From the NCBI RefSeq assembly GCF_040954645.1, contig NC_092804.1:93380862-93444861 (forward strand): a stretch of DNA of 64,000 nt, given 5' to 3'. How positions within the stretch are numbered: position 1 is the first letter of the stretch; each line of letters starts with the position of its first letter. Positions 10,772-22,222 of this stretch are shown piece by piece. A program made the translations under genes and the position numbers. Under the pieces are notes generated by a model. It searched no databases and was not told where the DNA came from. It saw nothing but the letters and a program-made list of their open reading frames with translations. Origin of the DNA: Diabrotica undecimpunctata (Eukaryota > Arthropoda > Insecta > Coleoptera > Chrysomelidae).

Positions 10772-10794
10772 TTATTAATATTATTATTAATTAT
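10772..10794. repeat. TAA-rich junction between LINE copies
   Basis: The tract TTATTAATATTATTATTAAT lies exactly between the 3' end of one minus-strand LINE copy and the GC-rich 5' leader of the next. It is a short (TAA)n-like tract in the insertion orientation. Confidence 0.6.
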
Positions 10795-11121
10795 AGATTT
10801 AGCCATACGGCTCACACTCCCTCTAAGGGGAAAATTCACTCATCCCAGATACCTACGGTATCAAAAGGATTGAGCTCCTTTCGTACGCATCTGGACGTCG
10901 AAAGTAACACAGCTTTCTGCATAATCTTATATAGATGTTCATTTACACCCAGCTTTTTTATGTTTTCTAGGAGGCTCTTCGGGATGACTCCAGTGGTAGA
11001 AAGAATAATAGGTATCGTCTGGGTACTTTCCATTCTCCATTGTCTCCTGATTTATATTTCTGGATCTCTGTACTTGGCGATCTTTTCGTTGTATTTAACA
11101 CTTATTAATTATTATCATTAG

Positions 11122-11122
<1 letters not shown>
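10795..11122 (-). pseudogene. 3' end of a further R4/Dong-like LINE copy
   Basis: The minus strand encodes the endonuclease-distal C-terminus (ESTQTIPIILSTTGVIPKSL, then STSRCVRKELNPFDTVGIW and a stop at about 10836) and a short 3' UTR containing GCCGTATGGCTAAATC. It parallels 7.0-7.2 kb and 6.36-6.4 kb. The upstream part is cut off by the (TA)n tract at 11125. Confidence 0.75.

Positions 11123-11124
<2 letters not shown>

Positions 11125-11198
<74 letters not shown>
11125..11198. repeat. (TA)n microsatellite
   Basis: About 37 uninterrupted TA units. It borders the truncated LINE copy on its left. Confidence 0.95.
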
Positions 11199-11201
<3 letters not shown>

Positions 11202-11289
11202 CTGTGATTAATAATGTGACGTTATTTGCTCAATTATGTTTAAAATTTTACTCTGTTTTACTTTACTATGTTTTAAAAGCAAATAAAAA

Positions 11290-12085
11290 TTTACTCTACT
11301 CTATAATAATGATCCACTGAATTATGTTTCTTCTATTCAAAATTTGGATATAATTTTTTATGAGAAGCCTACTTTCTATGACCACATAAACTCTATTTCA
11401 ATAAAGGTATCTAAACTTCTTGGTTTCGTTACTAGGAATTGGAAGTATTTTTGCATTGATTCAACAATATTAGTGTATTGTTGCTTAGTTCGAACTATTT
11501 TGGAATACCGTTCTGTTATTTGGTCACTATATTTTCAGAACAATATTGATACCACAGAAAGAGTCCAGCATAAATTTTTCATCATGATCAAGCCCAGCAT
11601 AAATCAATCATGATTATTCCTGTATCGAACAACAATCATCTTTACCTTCACTTAAGAACCGTCATGATATGCCAGGACCAATATTTATATATAAGATTAT
11701 ACATGGATTGATTGTCCAAACCTGTTAAGCTAGAATAACTGTAATGTTCCCCATCAAGCCCTACGTTACCACAATGTTTTCAATATTCATATTCACAGAA
11801 CAACCTATGGTATTCACAAACCATTGGATAGATACACGGGGCTATAAAATGTTCTCGATTTTGATATTTTCAATATAACTTAAACTCGGTAAGATCTCTT
11901 GCTTTGTGATATGTACATTGGTATTGTTAAATTTTCTTCTTGTTATAATTTTAGTATGTAAGATTTTTAGTCTCATTTTTTAAACTTTTTGATATTGATT
12001 TTATATTATAAGTAATTTTAAGTTTTGAATTCTAACTGTGATATTGCATATTATAAATTATACTTTTAATGTTAATTCCGTGTAC

Positions 12086-12128
<43 letters not shown>
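11290..12128 (+). pseudogene. 3' end of a Jockey/CR1-like LINE with (AAAT)n tail
   Basis: The plus strand encodes the C-terminal region of a LINE ORF2: HINSISIKVSKLLGFVTRN, then STILVYCCLVRTILEYRSV and IWSLYFQNNIDTTERVQHKF. The next 400 bp contain further frame-shifted matches (LKNRHDMPGPIFIYKIIHG). The element ends in a (TAAA)n tract at about 12085-12128, as expected for a target-primed 3' tail. The catalytic RT region is missing, so this is a 5'-truncated copy. Confidence 0.7.
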
Positions 12129-12257
12129 AACAAAAGTAATTGACACAGCAAGAAATATCATAAGAAAAAAGAAGAAACAAAAAGAGAATGGTGATGAGTG
12201 TAAAAAGACCATACAGAAAAGAAATAAAGAACACAAGAAATATATGGAAAGAAGAGA

Positions 12258-12259
<2 letters not shown>

Positions 12260-12307
<48 letters not shown>
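12260..12307. repeat. (TA)n microsatellite
   Basis: About 24 TA units. A purine-rich (AAGAAAAAAG) stretch precedes it, and the inverted-repeat terminus ATCTACGGCATTAAGTG follows it directly. Confidence 0.95.
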
Positions 12308-12309
<2 letters not shown>

Positions 12310-12505
12310 ACGGCATTAAGTGAACTCCGCCCATGTTAAAATTCAGGTTCAATTGAGCTCCGTGGTCAAGTGGATACCGATATACGGAGCTCACTTGACA
12401 ATTCCGTAATATTGGTTCAGTCGATTCATCAGCATGTAGAGTTTAATAATTTATAAAAAATTTTTGGAGCCCGTAAAAACCCCTGTATCATAAATGTATA
12501 TCGCT
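12306..12505 (+). repeat. Left terminus with subterminal GAGCTCCG motifs
   Basis: Starts ATCTACGGCATTAAGTGAAC at the end of a (TA)n tract. Contains repeated motifs of the form CAAGTGG/GAGCTCCG on both strands (about 12324, 12348, 12392), and TTTTTGGAGCCCGTAAAAAC about 155 bp in. The reverse complement of 22000-22198 has the same plan: it starts ATCTAGCGGTTAATGTAAGC, and TTTTTGGGATCCGTATTTAC lies about 150 bp in. Similarity is moderate, so the two are related termini of one family and perhaps of one element. Confidence 0.45.
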
Positions 12506-13429
12506 TAGTTCACGTGTATATATTATAGGGGTCGTTCAGATCTTCTTCATTGTATATTTGAACCATACGTTTATCGGTTTAACTAAGCTCTAAGAGTTTG
12601 GCAACTGTGCGATTATACCGTATATTTTCAACATATACCCTGAACGGTTTATATGGGCTCCTTATTTTTATCTACTGTTTGTAGACAGTGGAATGTCATA
12701 CGCATAACACTGTGTAATAGAGGATATCATATTACCTGGTATAACTACGTACTAAAATGTAACTGGTTCTTTAAAAAACAGGTATGAAGATACAAAAGAA
12801 TTTGGGCTTATTATTGAATGGAATGTTCGCTTGCATAGAAAATTTTATTTTTTCTGTATTTTTAAAGATGTTGTTTTTTCATTTAATATAATTTTATTAG
12901 TTCAATGCCGAACTTGATGTTTTTTTTAATTACAGAAATTTCGTAATATATTTTGTTTACGTGAGTGTCTTTGTACATTTTATGTAAGCAGCTGATTAAT
13001 AAAAACTACTTTTATTTTATTCAATCTTCTGCGATATATTGTATAAAGCTTTTTTAATATTTTAGTTCTGGTCTTATTTGTGTACTACATGTGATATCTC
13101 GATAGAAGGTTATCTCAAAATAAATATGGTTAAGTGCTACAATAGATATTTTTGTGTTAAAATGGGTAGTAGTGTGCACAAAAAGAAAGAATGGTTAATT
13201 TGTCTAACAAGGTATATTCGGCAGCACAAGCATATAGTACAAGCGTCTATGTTTTAAGGGCGGAAGGACGTGCGCCTCATTTTTAGCTGAAGCTTGCAAA
13301 TAATAATATTTCTGGTCCTCAATTTACCTTTTAGTTTTAAACAATAATCTATGACTGACCCGGTGTGATACAAACTATTTTGAAAACGTCTATGTTGAGG
13401 AAATTAAAGGAGCACCCACGAGTTTTTCA
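12506..13429. other. Stretch without recognised genes
   Basis: AT-rich, no open frame of note and no motif I can assign. It probably belongs to the interior of the element whose terminus is at 12306. Confidence 0.35.
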
Positions 13430-14060
13430 GGGGTTTTGGCTGAAAATTTATTCATAGTTTATTTTTATTGTGCAATAATAGGTGTCTCGTCTATATAATA
13501 GAAGTCCTAGTATCTACCGGTATGGATCGTTTGTTTGTGTAAATGTTATACAGTGTAGGTGCCTTTATGCTACCCCAAGCGAGACCGTTCTTCATCTGCT
13601 ACTCTTACCAGTGAGTGATACAAAAAATATTTTCTTATGTTGGCATACGCAGACAATGTAAGTGAGCTTGTTATCTAAGGGGATATCATATAGTTTTTGG
13701 AGAAATATTCTGTAATTTAAGGTGTCGTAAGCGGCATTTAGATTGAAAAATACCACCCCTGATACCGGATATTTTTCGTACCCGTCTTTTTTTTGCCAGG
13801 TTTAAGCAAGGTAACAACTTTGGCTTGTCTCTAAATTTTGGCTATCTCCATAATTTGAATACAGTTGTTCATCATGCGGATAAGCCATTGTAGAGTGTTT
13901 TTGGTCCAGGTTTCGTAATAAGCTTTGTGCTCAGATCCTCAATGTCGGTAGTTGTATTATTTTTCATTAAATATGTAGATGGTGGATCCAAGCTCAACAT
14001 CGTTAAAAGGTTCTCTCGGCTGACTGGTTTTGTCCTTTCTTACTTTAAGTTATTCTTTGC
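13430..14060 (-). pseudogene. LINE reverse-transcriptase fragment (Jockey-like)
   Basis: Minus-strand translation gives VFFNLNAAYDTLNYRIF (RT motif with the first catalytic Asp), then QKLYDIPLDNKL and KIFFVSLTGKSSR. This is the palm entry of a LINE RT. The downstream sequence that should carry the PQGS motif is degraded and the YADD region is missing. Upstream (13800-14060) shows weak continuation only. Confidence 0.6.
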
Positions 14061-15004
14061 TTCTTTTGCGACAGAAATAGCATGTCTATATCTATGATGT
14101 GGTTTTCAGCGATCAGCTATATACCAAATACCCTAGGTTAGGCCCTATATGTGTTTCCTGCACCAGAGATAAGTTACATTCGTGTTTAGCTCATATGTCT
14201 GATAAGTTTAAGTAAAGTAAAGTTTCTTGATCTCTAGATATACCCTTAACAGTTATAGACATATGTTATTAGAACAGTTGGTTCTAACAAGGACCAATTT
14301 GACAAAATCATATTAAAGGGGTGACTGAAGAATTAGCCGATTAATTAATTAATCATTACCCGGGGTATGCCCGATTGCGGTGATCTTATTAGTACTTCAA
14401 TCTTCCTTAACGCGCGTTCTTTGAATCCCATAAGTAATGCCTAATCTTTTACTTTTTATTAAAAATTTAAATTTTACATGCCGTGTATTACTTTTTGACG
14501 ATATTTCGAATCAGATTTGTATAGTAATAATTTTAGGTATTAAAGAGCCTCTTTGTGAAAAATAAATAAGTTTGTGATATCGGTCGCAACTCATATCTAG
14601 ATAATAACAAAATAAACAGTTAAAATAAGTGTAAACAATTTCAACTACATATATCGGTGCCACTGTTCAGGTGATGGGTTTATCACAGATTATCAAAGAT
14701 TACATTTTAATTCAATGTTCTATTTATGTATTTTCAATATTAAAAAAATTGGGAGACATGTTTATGCTTTTATTTTTTTAAATTTATTCTATTTTCTTTT
14801 TAGAGTTCCGTCTTTTTTGAACGACCTGTGTTCTTTTTTTAATTGGGCACTTGTCCAAAGCTATGACAAATACTCTGTCCTCTACTATTCTACATTAATA
14901 TGACTGATTCATTATTTTCTCTAAACACTCTGTCCTCTGCTATTCTACATTAATATGACTGATTTATTTTATCTTTCTTGCAGCAATTTTAATGTTTATC
15001 CTGT
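14061..15004. other. Stretch without recognised genes
   Basis: No feature supported. It includes a short direct repeat (ACTCTGTCCTCTACTATTCTACATTAATATGACTG-like copies at about 14871 and 14926) and AT-rich palindromes near 14340. Confidence 0.3.
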
Positions 15005-16060
15005 GTATCTTCTTCTTCTTCTTCTTCTATTTATATAGACATGACTTTCATTTTTTAATGTGCCTCCAGTAAGTTGCCGTTCCATCGTTTTCGTGATCTT
15101 CCTACTGATCGTCTTCCTACGGGTTGACCGTCTCTTGCCGTCTTTACTACTCTATTTGTTGTCATTCGGCTTATATGATCGTTCCATTCTACTCTTCTAT
15201 TTCTTAACCAGTTCTTGATCTTCTCCATCTTGCATCTACGTCGTATATCTGTATTTCTAGCTCTGTCCCATAGTGTCTTACCATCAATTTTTCTAAGTGT
15301 TTTCATCTCTGCTGTTTCTAATATCCTTTTTGTTCTCTCTGTGTCAGGTCTTGTTTCTGCCGCGTATGTCATTGGTCTGATGACTGTTTTGTAAATTCTG
15401 CCTTTCGTTTCTTTCCCGATAGTTTGATTGCTTCATATTGTTTCATTTAGTCAGCCTGCGGCTCTGTTTGCTCTATTCACTGGATCTTCCACTTCAGTTT
15501 TGAGCTTTCCGTAGCTAGATAATGTGATGGCTAGATATTTAAACTCCATCACTTGTTCTATTATCTAACCTTTCAGCTCCAATTAACATCTTAGTAAATT
15601 TGCTGTTGTATCCATGAATTTTGTCTCTTTTGGGGAAATTAACATGTTAAATTTTCTGGCAGCTATATGAAATTGGTGCAGCACACGTTGTAAATCATCT
15701 TCATTTTGAAAGAGTAGTATTGCGTCGTTTGCACAGCAATTTTAATTTGTTTTTCTTCCATTTGGTATCTTTTTTTAGTTCTTACTTTTTTATTATTTCA
15801 TCCATAATCAGGTTGAACAATAGAGGACTCAGGAAATATCCCTGTCTTATCCCATTGTCAGCTTTATTAGGGTCGGTTGGTTCTTCTTCTGCTTTTACTT
15901 TTATTGTGTTATTTTGGTATATATTTTCGGTCGTTTTGATTTTTCCTAGAGGTATCTCTCTTGCGTACAATAAGTGGATAACGTTTTTTACTTTGTGTTT
16001 CTTCTGCATATCATTATTTCTTCTGTGTATTAAAAGTTAAATTTTGCTTATTATTAAGAT
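15005..16060 (-). pseudogene. RTE-like LINE 3' half (endonuclease/RT family), degenerate
   Basis: Minus-strand pieces in order: RQGYFLSPLLFNLIMDEI at about 15830, a corrupted palm motif (ANDAILLFQNEDD) at about 15720, and the C-terminal region MTYAAETRPDTERTKRIL through RNRRVEWNDHISRM and GRRSVGRSRKRW ending at about 15055. A (CTT)n tract at 15008-15030 lies at the 3' end. Several frameshifts separate the pieces. It belongs to the same family as the copy at 18.6-21.1 kb. Confidence 0.7.
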
Positions 16061-16089
16061 TTCCTTAACGTGTTTATTAATTGTCTTGT

Positions 16090-16330
16090 TTCTGCAGTAC
16101 GAATATATGTGTATCATGATAGATTGTAATGCATATTTCATTTGCGTTTGCCAATTACTTTTTCACTTCCTCAGCGATAGGTCTTTTTTTCCTCATCAAT
16201 AACCTTATTCTATCCTCGCTCGATACAGCTATTCTAAGATATTTATATTTCACTATATGCTCTATCATTTGGTTTTTATCTCAAATTTGCACCTATGACG
16301 AAATTTATAATACATATCTAATATCTGGTG
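16090..16330 (-). pseudogene. Short RTE-like LINE piece
   Basis: Weak minus-strand similarity to the segment at 15.5-15.7 kb (the region between palm and C-terminus). It is short and degraded and may be part of the same insertion as the neighbouring copy. Confidence 0.3.
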
Positions 16331-16339
16331 CTTTCATAT

Positions 16340-16897
16340 GAAACTGGAATAAAACAATTGGTAGATAATATTTATTTGTTTTGAGTACACTTTTTTTAGA
16401 ACCTAGTACATAAAGGAATAAATATTTTTCTGTTTAGTGTTTTCCAAGTCTGTAAAACATAAACAGGCTTAAATATTAGATTATACATTTATTAAGAATA
16501 TTCAATATCGAAATTGAAGATTTTGTATCACAAAATATGAATAGGTTTTTACATTTTGTTTGACGTTTTAATCTTCTAATCGGAGTTCATTTTTCGAAAA
16601 ACTATAAAATTGTGAGAACAAATTGCTATATAAAAGTATGAGGCAATATTCTCATGCTGTGAGCTTTGCTGCTCTGTTACTTGTATAACGCTTAAGCTAT
16701 TTTTAATTTTTTGTCAATATTTTTGAGGTGTTTCCTTAAATGACCATGTTTAAGGTTAGTACGTTTGATTAAATGAAATTGACATTAATTTAATAGTTTC
16801 CATTTTATTAGTACTGATGGTATATAACTAGCATCTGTTGGTACTATATATCAATTTTAACATGTGGAAGTGAGAGCACTCTCTTGTTAGTATTTTC
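16340..16897. other. Stretch without recognised genes
   Basis: AT-rich unique-looking DNA. The SINE at 16911 inserted at its right edge. Confidence 0.35.
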
Positions 16898-16910
16898 AGT
16901 GTAAATTATG

Positions 16911-17156
16911 TGGCAGCCGTAGCTCAGTGGCTGTGTTACTGGCTTAACAAGCTGGAGGGCCCGGGTTCGAATCCTGGCACCGACAAAATTTTCAATTTCT
17001 AATTTAACTGCGCTGCCACCGTGCTTCGGAGGGTACGTAAAGCCGTCGGTCCCGGCTACGAAAGTAGTCGTTAAGTCATGTTAGGGGCGCTTGCGCGACC
17101 TGAAAACCCTAACACTAGACCTTAGCCAGAAGGTTACACGAACTTACTTACTTACT
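16911..17156 (+). mobile_element. tRNA-derived SINE, with intact target-site duplication
   Basis: The head looks like a tRNA: an A-box-like TAGCTCAGTGG and a B-box-like GGTTCGAATCC at tRNA spacing. The body contains GTGCTTCGGAGGGTACGT and AAGCCGTCGGTCCCGGCT, a block that recurs in SINEs of many insects and has been described as a conserved central domain. The tail is (ACTT)n. The 13-bp duplication AGTGTAAATTATG at 16898-16910 and 17157-17169 is perfect, which indicates a fairly young insertion. It is expected to be transcribed by RNA polymerase III and mobilised by a LINE; which one is not determined here. Confidence 0.9.
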
Positions 17157-17379
17157 AGTGTAAATTATGACGAAACCAGAAATAACCCATAATTCCCCCC
17201 GTGTGATCTTAGTATTTCCATTGATTGAATAATATAGGGTCTCCAATATTTCAGTCAACGGTATGTCAGAGTGGTTTTTATTAATTTTTATATATATTTG
17301 CAACATGAAGAAGAAAGTTCAGTATAGGCAGTTAAACAGCTAACCTGTCAATCTAAAAGTAAGAGCAAGTACCAACTTG

Positions 17380-17980
17380 CTGAAAAGCATACCCATACAC
17401 AAAAGGGATGATAAAATGTACTGCACAAACTATAGCGGTATAAGCTATATATTAATTATTAGGATATACAGATTTTTTTCTAATAAACCTATAACGATTG
17501 AGTGAATAGGTGAACTATCAAATAGGAGACTATTAGTGTGGAATTAGAAATAAATCATTGATCAATTATTCACAATTAGGCAGTTAATGAGAAATGTTGG
17601 GAATACAAAAAAAAAACAATAAACTAGTTATTTATAGATTTTGAACAAACACATGATATAATAATAAGAATAAAACTATGGAATACTATGGCATAACTAG
17701 GCTTAATTTAACAAGGAGTAACGTACAAGTAAAGTAATATTTCAAGGAAAATTATCGACTTATTTTCAAATGTACATTGACCTCAAACAGAAAGAAGACA
17801 TTAGAAGAAAATGTAACGTAAAGTTTATAAATGAATTTACACAAAATAGAAAAAAAGAATGGAATAATCACATAATCAGAATGGAGGAGACCCGTGACGT
17901 CAAAATTGGAAGAGATAAGTCACGAATCGGCAGAAGAAGTATCGGACGATCGCGCAAAAAATGAAGTGATAACCTTCCAT
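17380..17980 (+). pseudogene. RTE-like LINE fragments, plus strand
   Basis: Two conserved blocks remain: PIHKRDDKMYCTNYSGIS (before the RT core) at about 17390, and the C-terminal block EDIRRKCNVKFINEF, RKKEWNNHIIRMEE and GRRSIGRSRKK at 17770-17964. The RT core between them is deleted or eroded. Related to the minus-strand copies on both sides. Confidence 0.6.
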
Positions 17981-18589
17981 AGAGGTATTATTCCACCAAT
18001 GAACAAGTAAAATTGCTTATAAAGAGAAATAATAACAAGAAAAAAAAAGTAACATCTCTCAGATAAATAAGCGGAACAACAGAAACTGAGTATAAACGTG
18101 AAATTCCAAAATTAACATTAAATAAATTACCGCAAATCGTACGAACTGAAATAAGTGTTATTTTCTGCTCATATATATAATAAGAACTATATTTAAACCA
18201 AGTGACAGAAAAAAAATTATATATATATTTACTTCTAAATGATTAAGGTCTATAAAATTATTATTAAAGTTAAAGCTTATACAACGGAATACAACGCTTT
18301 ATATACGGAAACAATAAAGAAATAGATATGTTTAGTGGTTATGAAACCGCGTGTCGTCTGCCATGAATTTTATTACAGAATCAAGTTACCAATACCATAA
18401 GACACCAAAATATTTTGTCTGAGTAATGACTTACTACGATAAAAAGAAATAGAATACTTTTATAATACACAACGTTATAACGTTGTGTAAACGCATGTTA
18501 ATAACAATTGGTAATAAAGACATAAAGATACCCACTATAAAGTTTAAAATTTCAAAACGACAGTAAAATAAAGTTCAAGTATATTATTT
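17981..18589. other. Stretch without recognised genes; contains a 22-bp perfect palindrome
   Basis: No coding. A perfect palindrome occupies 18467-18488, centred on TTATAA and flanked by AACG/CGTT, inside AT-rich DNA. Confidence 0.4.
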
Positions 18590-21130
18590 TCATTATTTGT
18601 TCAATACTGATGCCATCAATTTTTATTTTACATCTAGTTGGTTCTTTGCTGACTACTATTGTTTTAGTTTTCTGAGATGAAATTGTCATAATAAATTCAT
18701 AATGCCAGGTATTTTATTTCCATTACCTATGTGGTTATTCCATTCTTTTTTTCTATTTTGTATCCATTCATTTATACACTATACGTTACATTTTCTTTTC
18801 GATTTCTCAGAGTATTTCCTGTAATTCTTCTCAGTACTCTCATCTCTGCCGCGTCCATTATTCTTTGCGTTGTGGCTGTGTCGGGTCTTGTTTCTGCTAA
18901 TGCTATCAATTTCTATTTTACATCTGTGTTCCTTTGCTCACTACTATTGTTTTAGTTTTGTGAGATGGGACTGTCATATTAAATTCTTTTGCTCTTATGT
19001 TAAATTTGTGGACAAATCTTTGCAGACTTGGGCTTCATCTTCATCTTGGGCTATTAATATTGCGTCATCTGCGTAACGGAGTACTTTAATTTCTTTGTTT
19101 CCCATTCTGTATCTTCTTCGTTTGTTAACGCTTTTGATGATTTGATCCATGATCAAATTGAAGAGCATGGGGCTCAATCTCAACGAATCCCCTTGTCTTA
19201 TTCTGCTGCCTATTTCTCTAGGTTCTGTAAGTTATCCATCTATTCTGAATTCCATTTTGTTGTTTTAGTAGATGTTTTCGATAGTTTTTATAATATTTAG
19301 GAGAGCTTCTCTATTATACAGAAGATGGATTACATCTTTCAGTCTTACTCTGTAAAACGCTTTCTTTAGGTCAATCAGACACAGGAATGCTGGTCTATTA
19401 TACTTCAGTGATTTCTCAGTAATTTGCTTTATCACGAATTTTGCATCTGTACACGATCTACCACTAAAAAAACCCGGTTGTTCATCTGCTAAACTTATAT
19501 TGTGATTAATTAGCACTTGTATAATTTTAGTTGTAAGTTTTAGCGTAGTATTTAACAAGTTTATACCTCTGTAGTTTTTTGTCTGTTTTTATCTCCTTTT
19601 TTATACAGTAGAGTTAGTTCGCTCCTTCTCCATTCTTCCGGCATTTTATTGTGTTTTATAATTTTATTAATTAATATTGTTAATTGTTCTGTCATTGCTG
19701 CTCCACAATATTTCAGTATTCGTTTGGTATCTCGTCTTGACCTGCTGCTTTTCTGTTCCTCAGGTTTTCAAGTATTTTCCGAACTTCCTGTACATTTATA
19801 TTAAGTTCTTTATATGTTGTAATTTCTGATGTTTCCGGTTCTAGCGTCGTTTGTTCTTCTCTTGTATATAGCTTTTTTAGGTAGTCAATCCACGTATCAT
19901 TTTCTATGTATTTTAGTTCTATTAGTTACTTTACCTTCGTTCTTTGACGTCTGATGAAGCGCTATATTTCCTTTTGCAGACGAGAAAAATTATGTTCCAT
20001 TTCTTTCGAAAAACGTTCCCAGTGACCATTTTTTATTTTCTTATAAGTGCATGTGTTTCGTTTCTAATTGTCTTGTAATTATGTTATGCCTCTTGTGTTT
20101 TGGTTGACATGTATTTCAGGTAAACTTTTTTGTTTTCTTTACATTTTTCCTTCACTTTACTTATATTTCTTTTACCGAGAACTTTCTTGGCCGAGGCTAA
20201 GATATTAGACTTAAGTATTGTTCAGCTTTCTTCGACTCCATCACTTTCTGTGATATATGTATTTCTGTTTTTTTCGGTTGTTCTTTTCTGGAATAGGTAT
20301 CTTGTCGAGTCATCCTGTAAGCTTTCGACTTTTATCTTTGTGGTGTATTTCGGTGTTTAGTTATCACATATATGTTAGTGCTCTCTATTCAACAGAATAT
20401 AGTCTATAATAGATCTTTGTCCTCTACTGTTTTCAAAAATGTATTTGTATTGTTCTTTGTGAGGGAAAAATGTATTATTATTACATACCTGGTTTTTGCT
20501 GCAGAGGTCCGTTAGAAGGTTTCCGTTTTCATTTCTGATATTTTCGTTATATCGCTGTTTTATCGCTGGAACTAAATCATTGCCAACACGGGCGTTAAAA
20601 TCACCCATAATGATTATATATTTATCATTTGGGGTCTCGTTTATTACAGTCTGAAGGTGTTCCTAGAAGTTTTCCCTTGCGGTGGTATCTTTGTTGTTCT
20701 CTGGAAGTGAATTGCTACCACATTCAGAGGTTTAACATCCAGTATAATTTTTACACTTACTATTTTTATACTTGGTGTAAAAAATTTTTGTGTACTAACA
20801 GAGCGACTCCTTCTTTGGCTCTGGTTTCTTTGGCAACACCACTGTAAATCATGAGATGGTCATCTATAATAATTTGACCCTTTTCCTTTTTTCTTTGTAT
20901 CTTTTAACGCACACATGTCTATATTTTTTTTCTACAAGCTCTTTTGTAATTTTCTGCTCTCTTGTAGAGACTTTACGTTCAAAGCACCGATGGGAAGTGT
21001 ATTTCTCGTTTACCACAAATTCGTTGTCCTCTTTCTCCCGTTAGTCGTCGTAATGAAATCATTCCTGTCCCGAGGCATAATTCTGTTTCTATGAGCTGTA
21101 TGGTTTAAAGTCTATTAGTAGGGTGCTAAA
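18590..21130 (-). pseudogene. RTE-like LINE, nearly full length but degenerate
   Basis: Minus strand, 5' to 3': endonuclease block MGDFNARVGNDLVPAIKQ and RSIIDYILLNREH (20608-20375), a linker with KVLGKRNISKVKEKCKE (about 20200), RT block ADEQPGFFSGRSCTDAKFV and FLCLIDLKKAFYRV (19558-19265), LSPMLFNLIMDQIIKSV and LRYADDAILIAQDEDEAQ with the catalytic YADD (19183-18995), then C-terminal remains. Frameshifts and stops break it into at least four frames. Part of its 3' region is repeated (about 18600-18680 and 18890-18970), so the 3' end contains a small duplication. Confidence 0.8.
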
Positions 21131-21999
21131 CTGGCTGTAGACCCCCTCCTCCTTTATTTGGGCTTGGAACCGGCAACAGTTCTGTCGAGCTACTCGATCT
21201 ACCCAAAAAAACTGCAGGCGGATTTGAGATATGTTACTTAAGGATGTACTTAATCTCTATTAATTCTTTGATCTGTTTTTTATTCTCTTTCAGATCTGTT
21301 TTGTATTAGGTAAATTCTTATTTCATTCCTTAGGTAAATTCTTATTTCAAAGCCTCCGGCGTACTTTCAGGTCTACATATTATATAAGTATTTTAGTTTT
21401 TTTTTTTTTTCATTTTACTTTCACCTCTTTTTGTACTTACTTTACTTTCCGTGTCCGGAACACAAACAGCTTTAAATTTTGTATTTCCAATGGTTGGCTA
21501 CATAAATGGCCCTGTCATTCGCTAAAAATAAATCTTCTTCTGTGTAGGTCTCTCTCATCTCTGTGCATGCTAGTAGATTTTTTGTGGTAACAAACTTTAT
21601 AATCTTACCGAAGGGGCTTCTAATTTCAGAAACTGTTACACGATTACTCTATTTGATATACGTACATTTATGTACTAAATGTTTTAGTGCCAATGCATTT
21701 TAATAAACAATTCTAATTAATAAAAACGGAAATTTTCGCTTTTCCAAGTTTATAATACACAGTTTCTTATGTTTGAAAATATATAAAAGTAATATAAATT
21801 ACCGCCTTGCTTATTAAAACTAAAAAGTAAAATAAAGGTATATGGCGGTTAACAATTTATATTTAACTACATAAATTAGCCAAATAGTCCTTAAATTCCT
21901 CCATGATTAGATTGATGGATATTTAAATAAATTTCAAGTTCCAGAATGTATCTGCTGTAAAATTTGAAAATCTACTACTAATACAATTATTGGCAACAT
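21131..21999. other. Stretch without recognised genes
   Basis: A short direct repeat (TAGGTAAATTCTTATTTCA at about 21306 and 21331) and a poly-T run near 21400. It includes the presumed 5' flank of the RTE-like LINE. No coding supported. Confidence 0.3.
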
Positions 22000-22198
22000 C
22001 GCAGGAGTTTAGAAGTATATGCAATATCGTAAATACGGATCCCAAAAATGGTTTATCCTTTTGTGGAGTCCACTTAATCCTACGTGTTGGTCGGAGTCTA
22101 CATAAAGCGCTACTTAGATAATAAAATACACGGTGTATATTCTACTGGAGTTAGTATAATACCGTTTTAGAACGGAGCTTACATTAACCGCTAGATGT
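22000..22198 (-). repeat. Right terminus related to the one at 12306
   Basis: In reverse complement it starts ATCTAGCGGTTAATGTAAGC, has GACTCCGACC and TTAAGTGGACTCCAC motifs, and carries TTTTTGGGATCCGTATTTAC about 150 bp in. It ends at the (TA)n tract at 22199, mirroring the left terminus at 12306. Confidence 0.45.
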
Positions 22199-22222
22199 AT
22201 ATATATATATATATATATATAT
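22199..22222. repeat. (TA)n microsatellite
   Basis: About 12 units. The 5' LTR of gypsy element A starts at its last base. Confidence 0.95.

Larger units (their letters stand above)
6353..10772 (-). mobile_element. Near-complete but degenerate LINE with restriction-like endonuclease (R4/Dong-like)
   Basis: Reading the minus strand, a GC-rich 5' leader (10772 to about 10400) is followed by an N-terminal domain, an RT with YMDD, and a C-terminal restriction-enzyme-like endonuclease. RT-plus-REL organisation is shared by the R2, R4/Dong and NeSL clades. The 5' junction with another copy is a TAA-rich tract (10772-10794), and Dong elements are known to use TAA repeats, which favours R4/Dong. The coding region has several frameshifts and is interrupted by a MITE at 6438-7002, so it is inactive. 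Confidence 0.75.

Noticed and set aside
16912..16985. A functional tRNA gene
   Set aside because: The A and B boxes are present, but the segment continues into a SINE body with (ACTT)n tail and a target-site duplication, and the acceptor stem does not pair well.
13430..21130. A Polinton/Maverick giant transposon between the termini at 12306 and 22198
   Set aside because: No polymerase B, integrase, ATPase or capsid genes are seen inside; only LINE pieces and a SINE.
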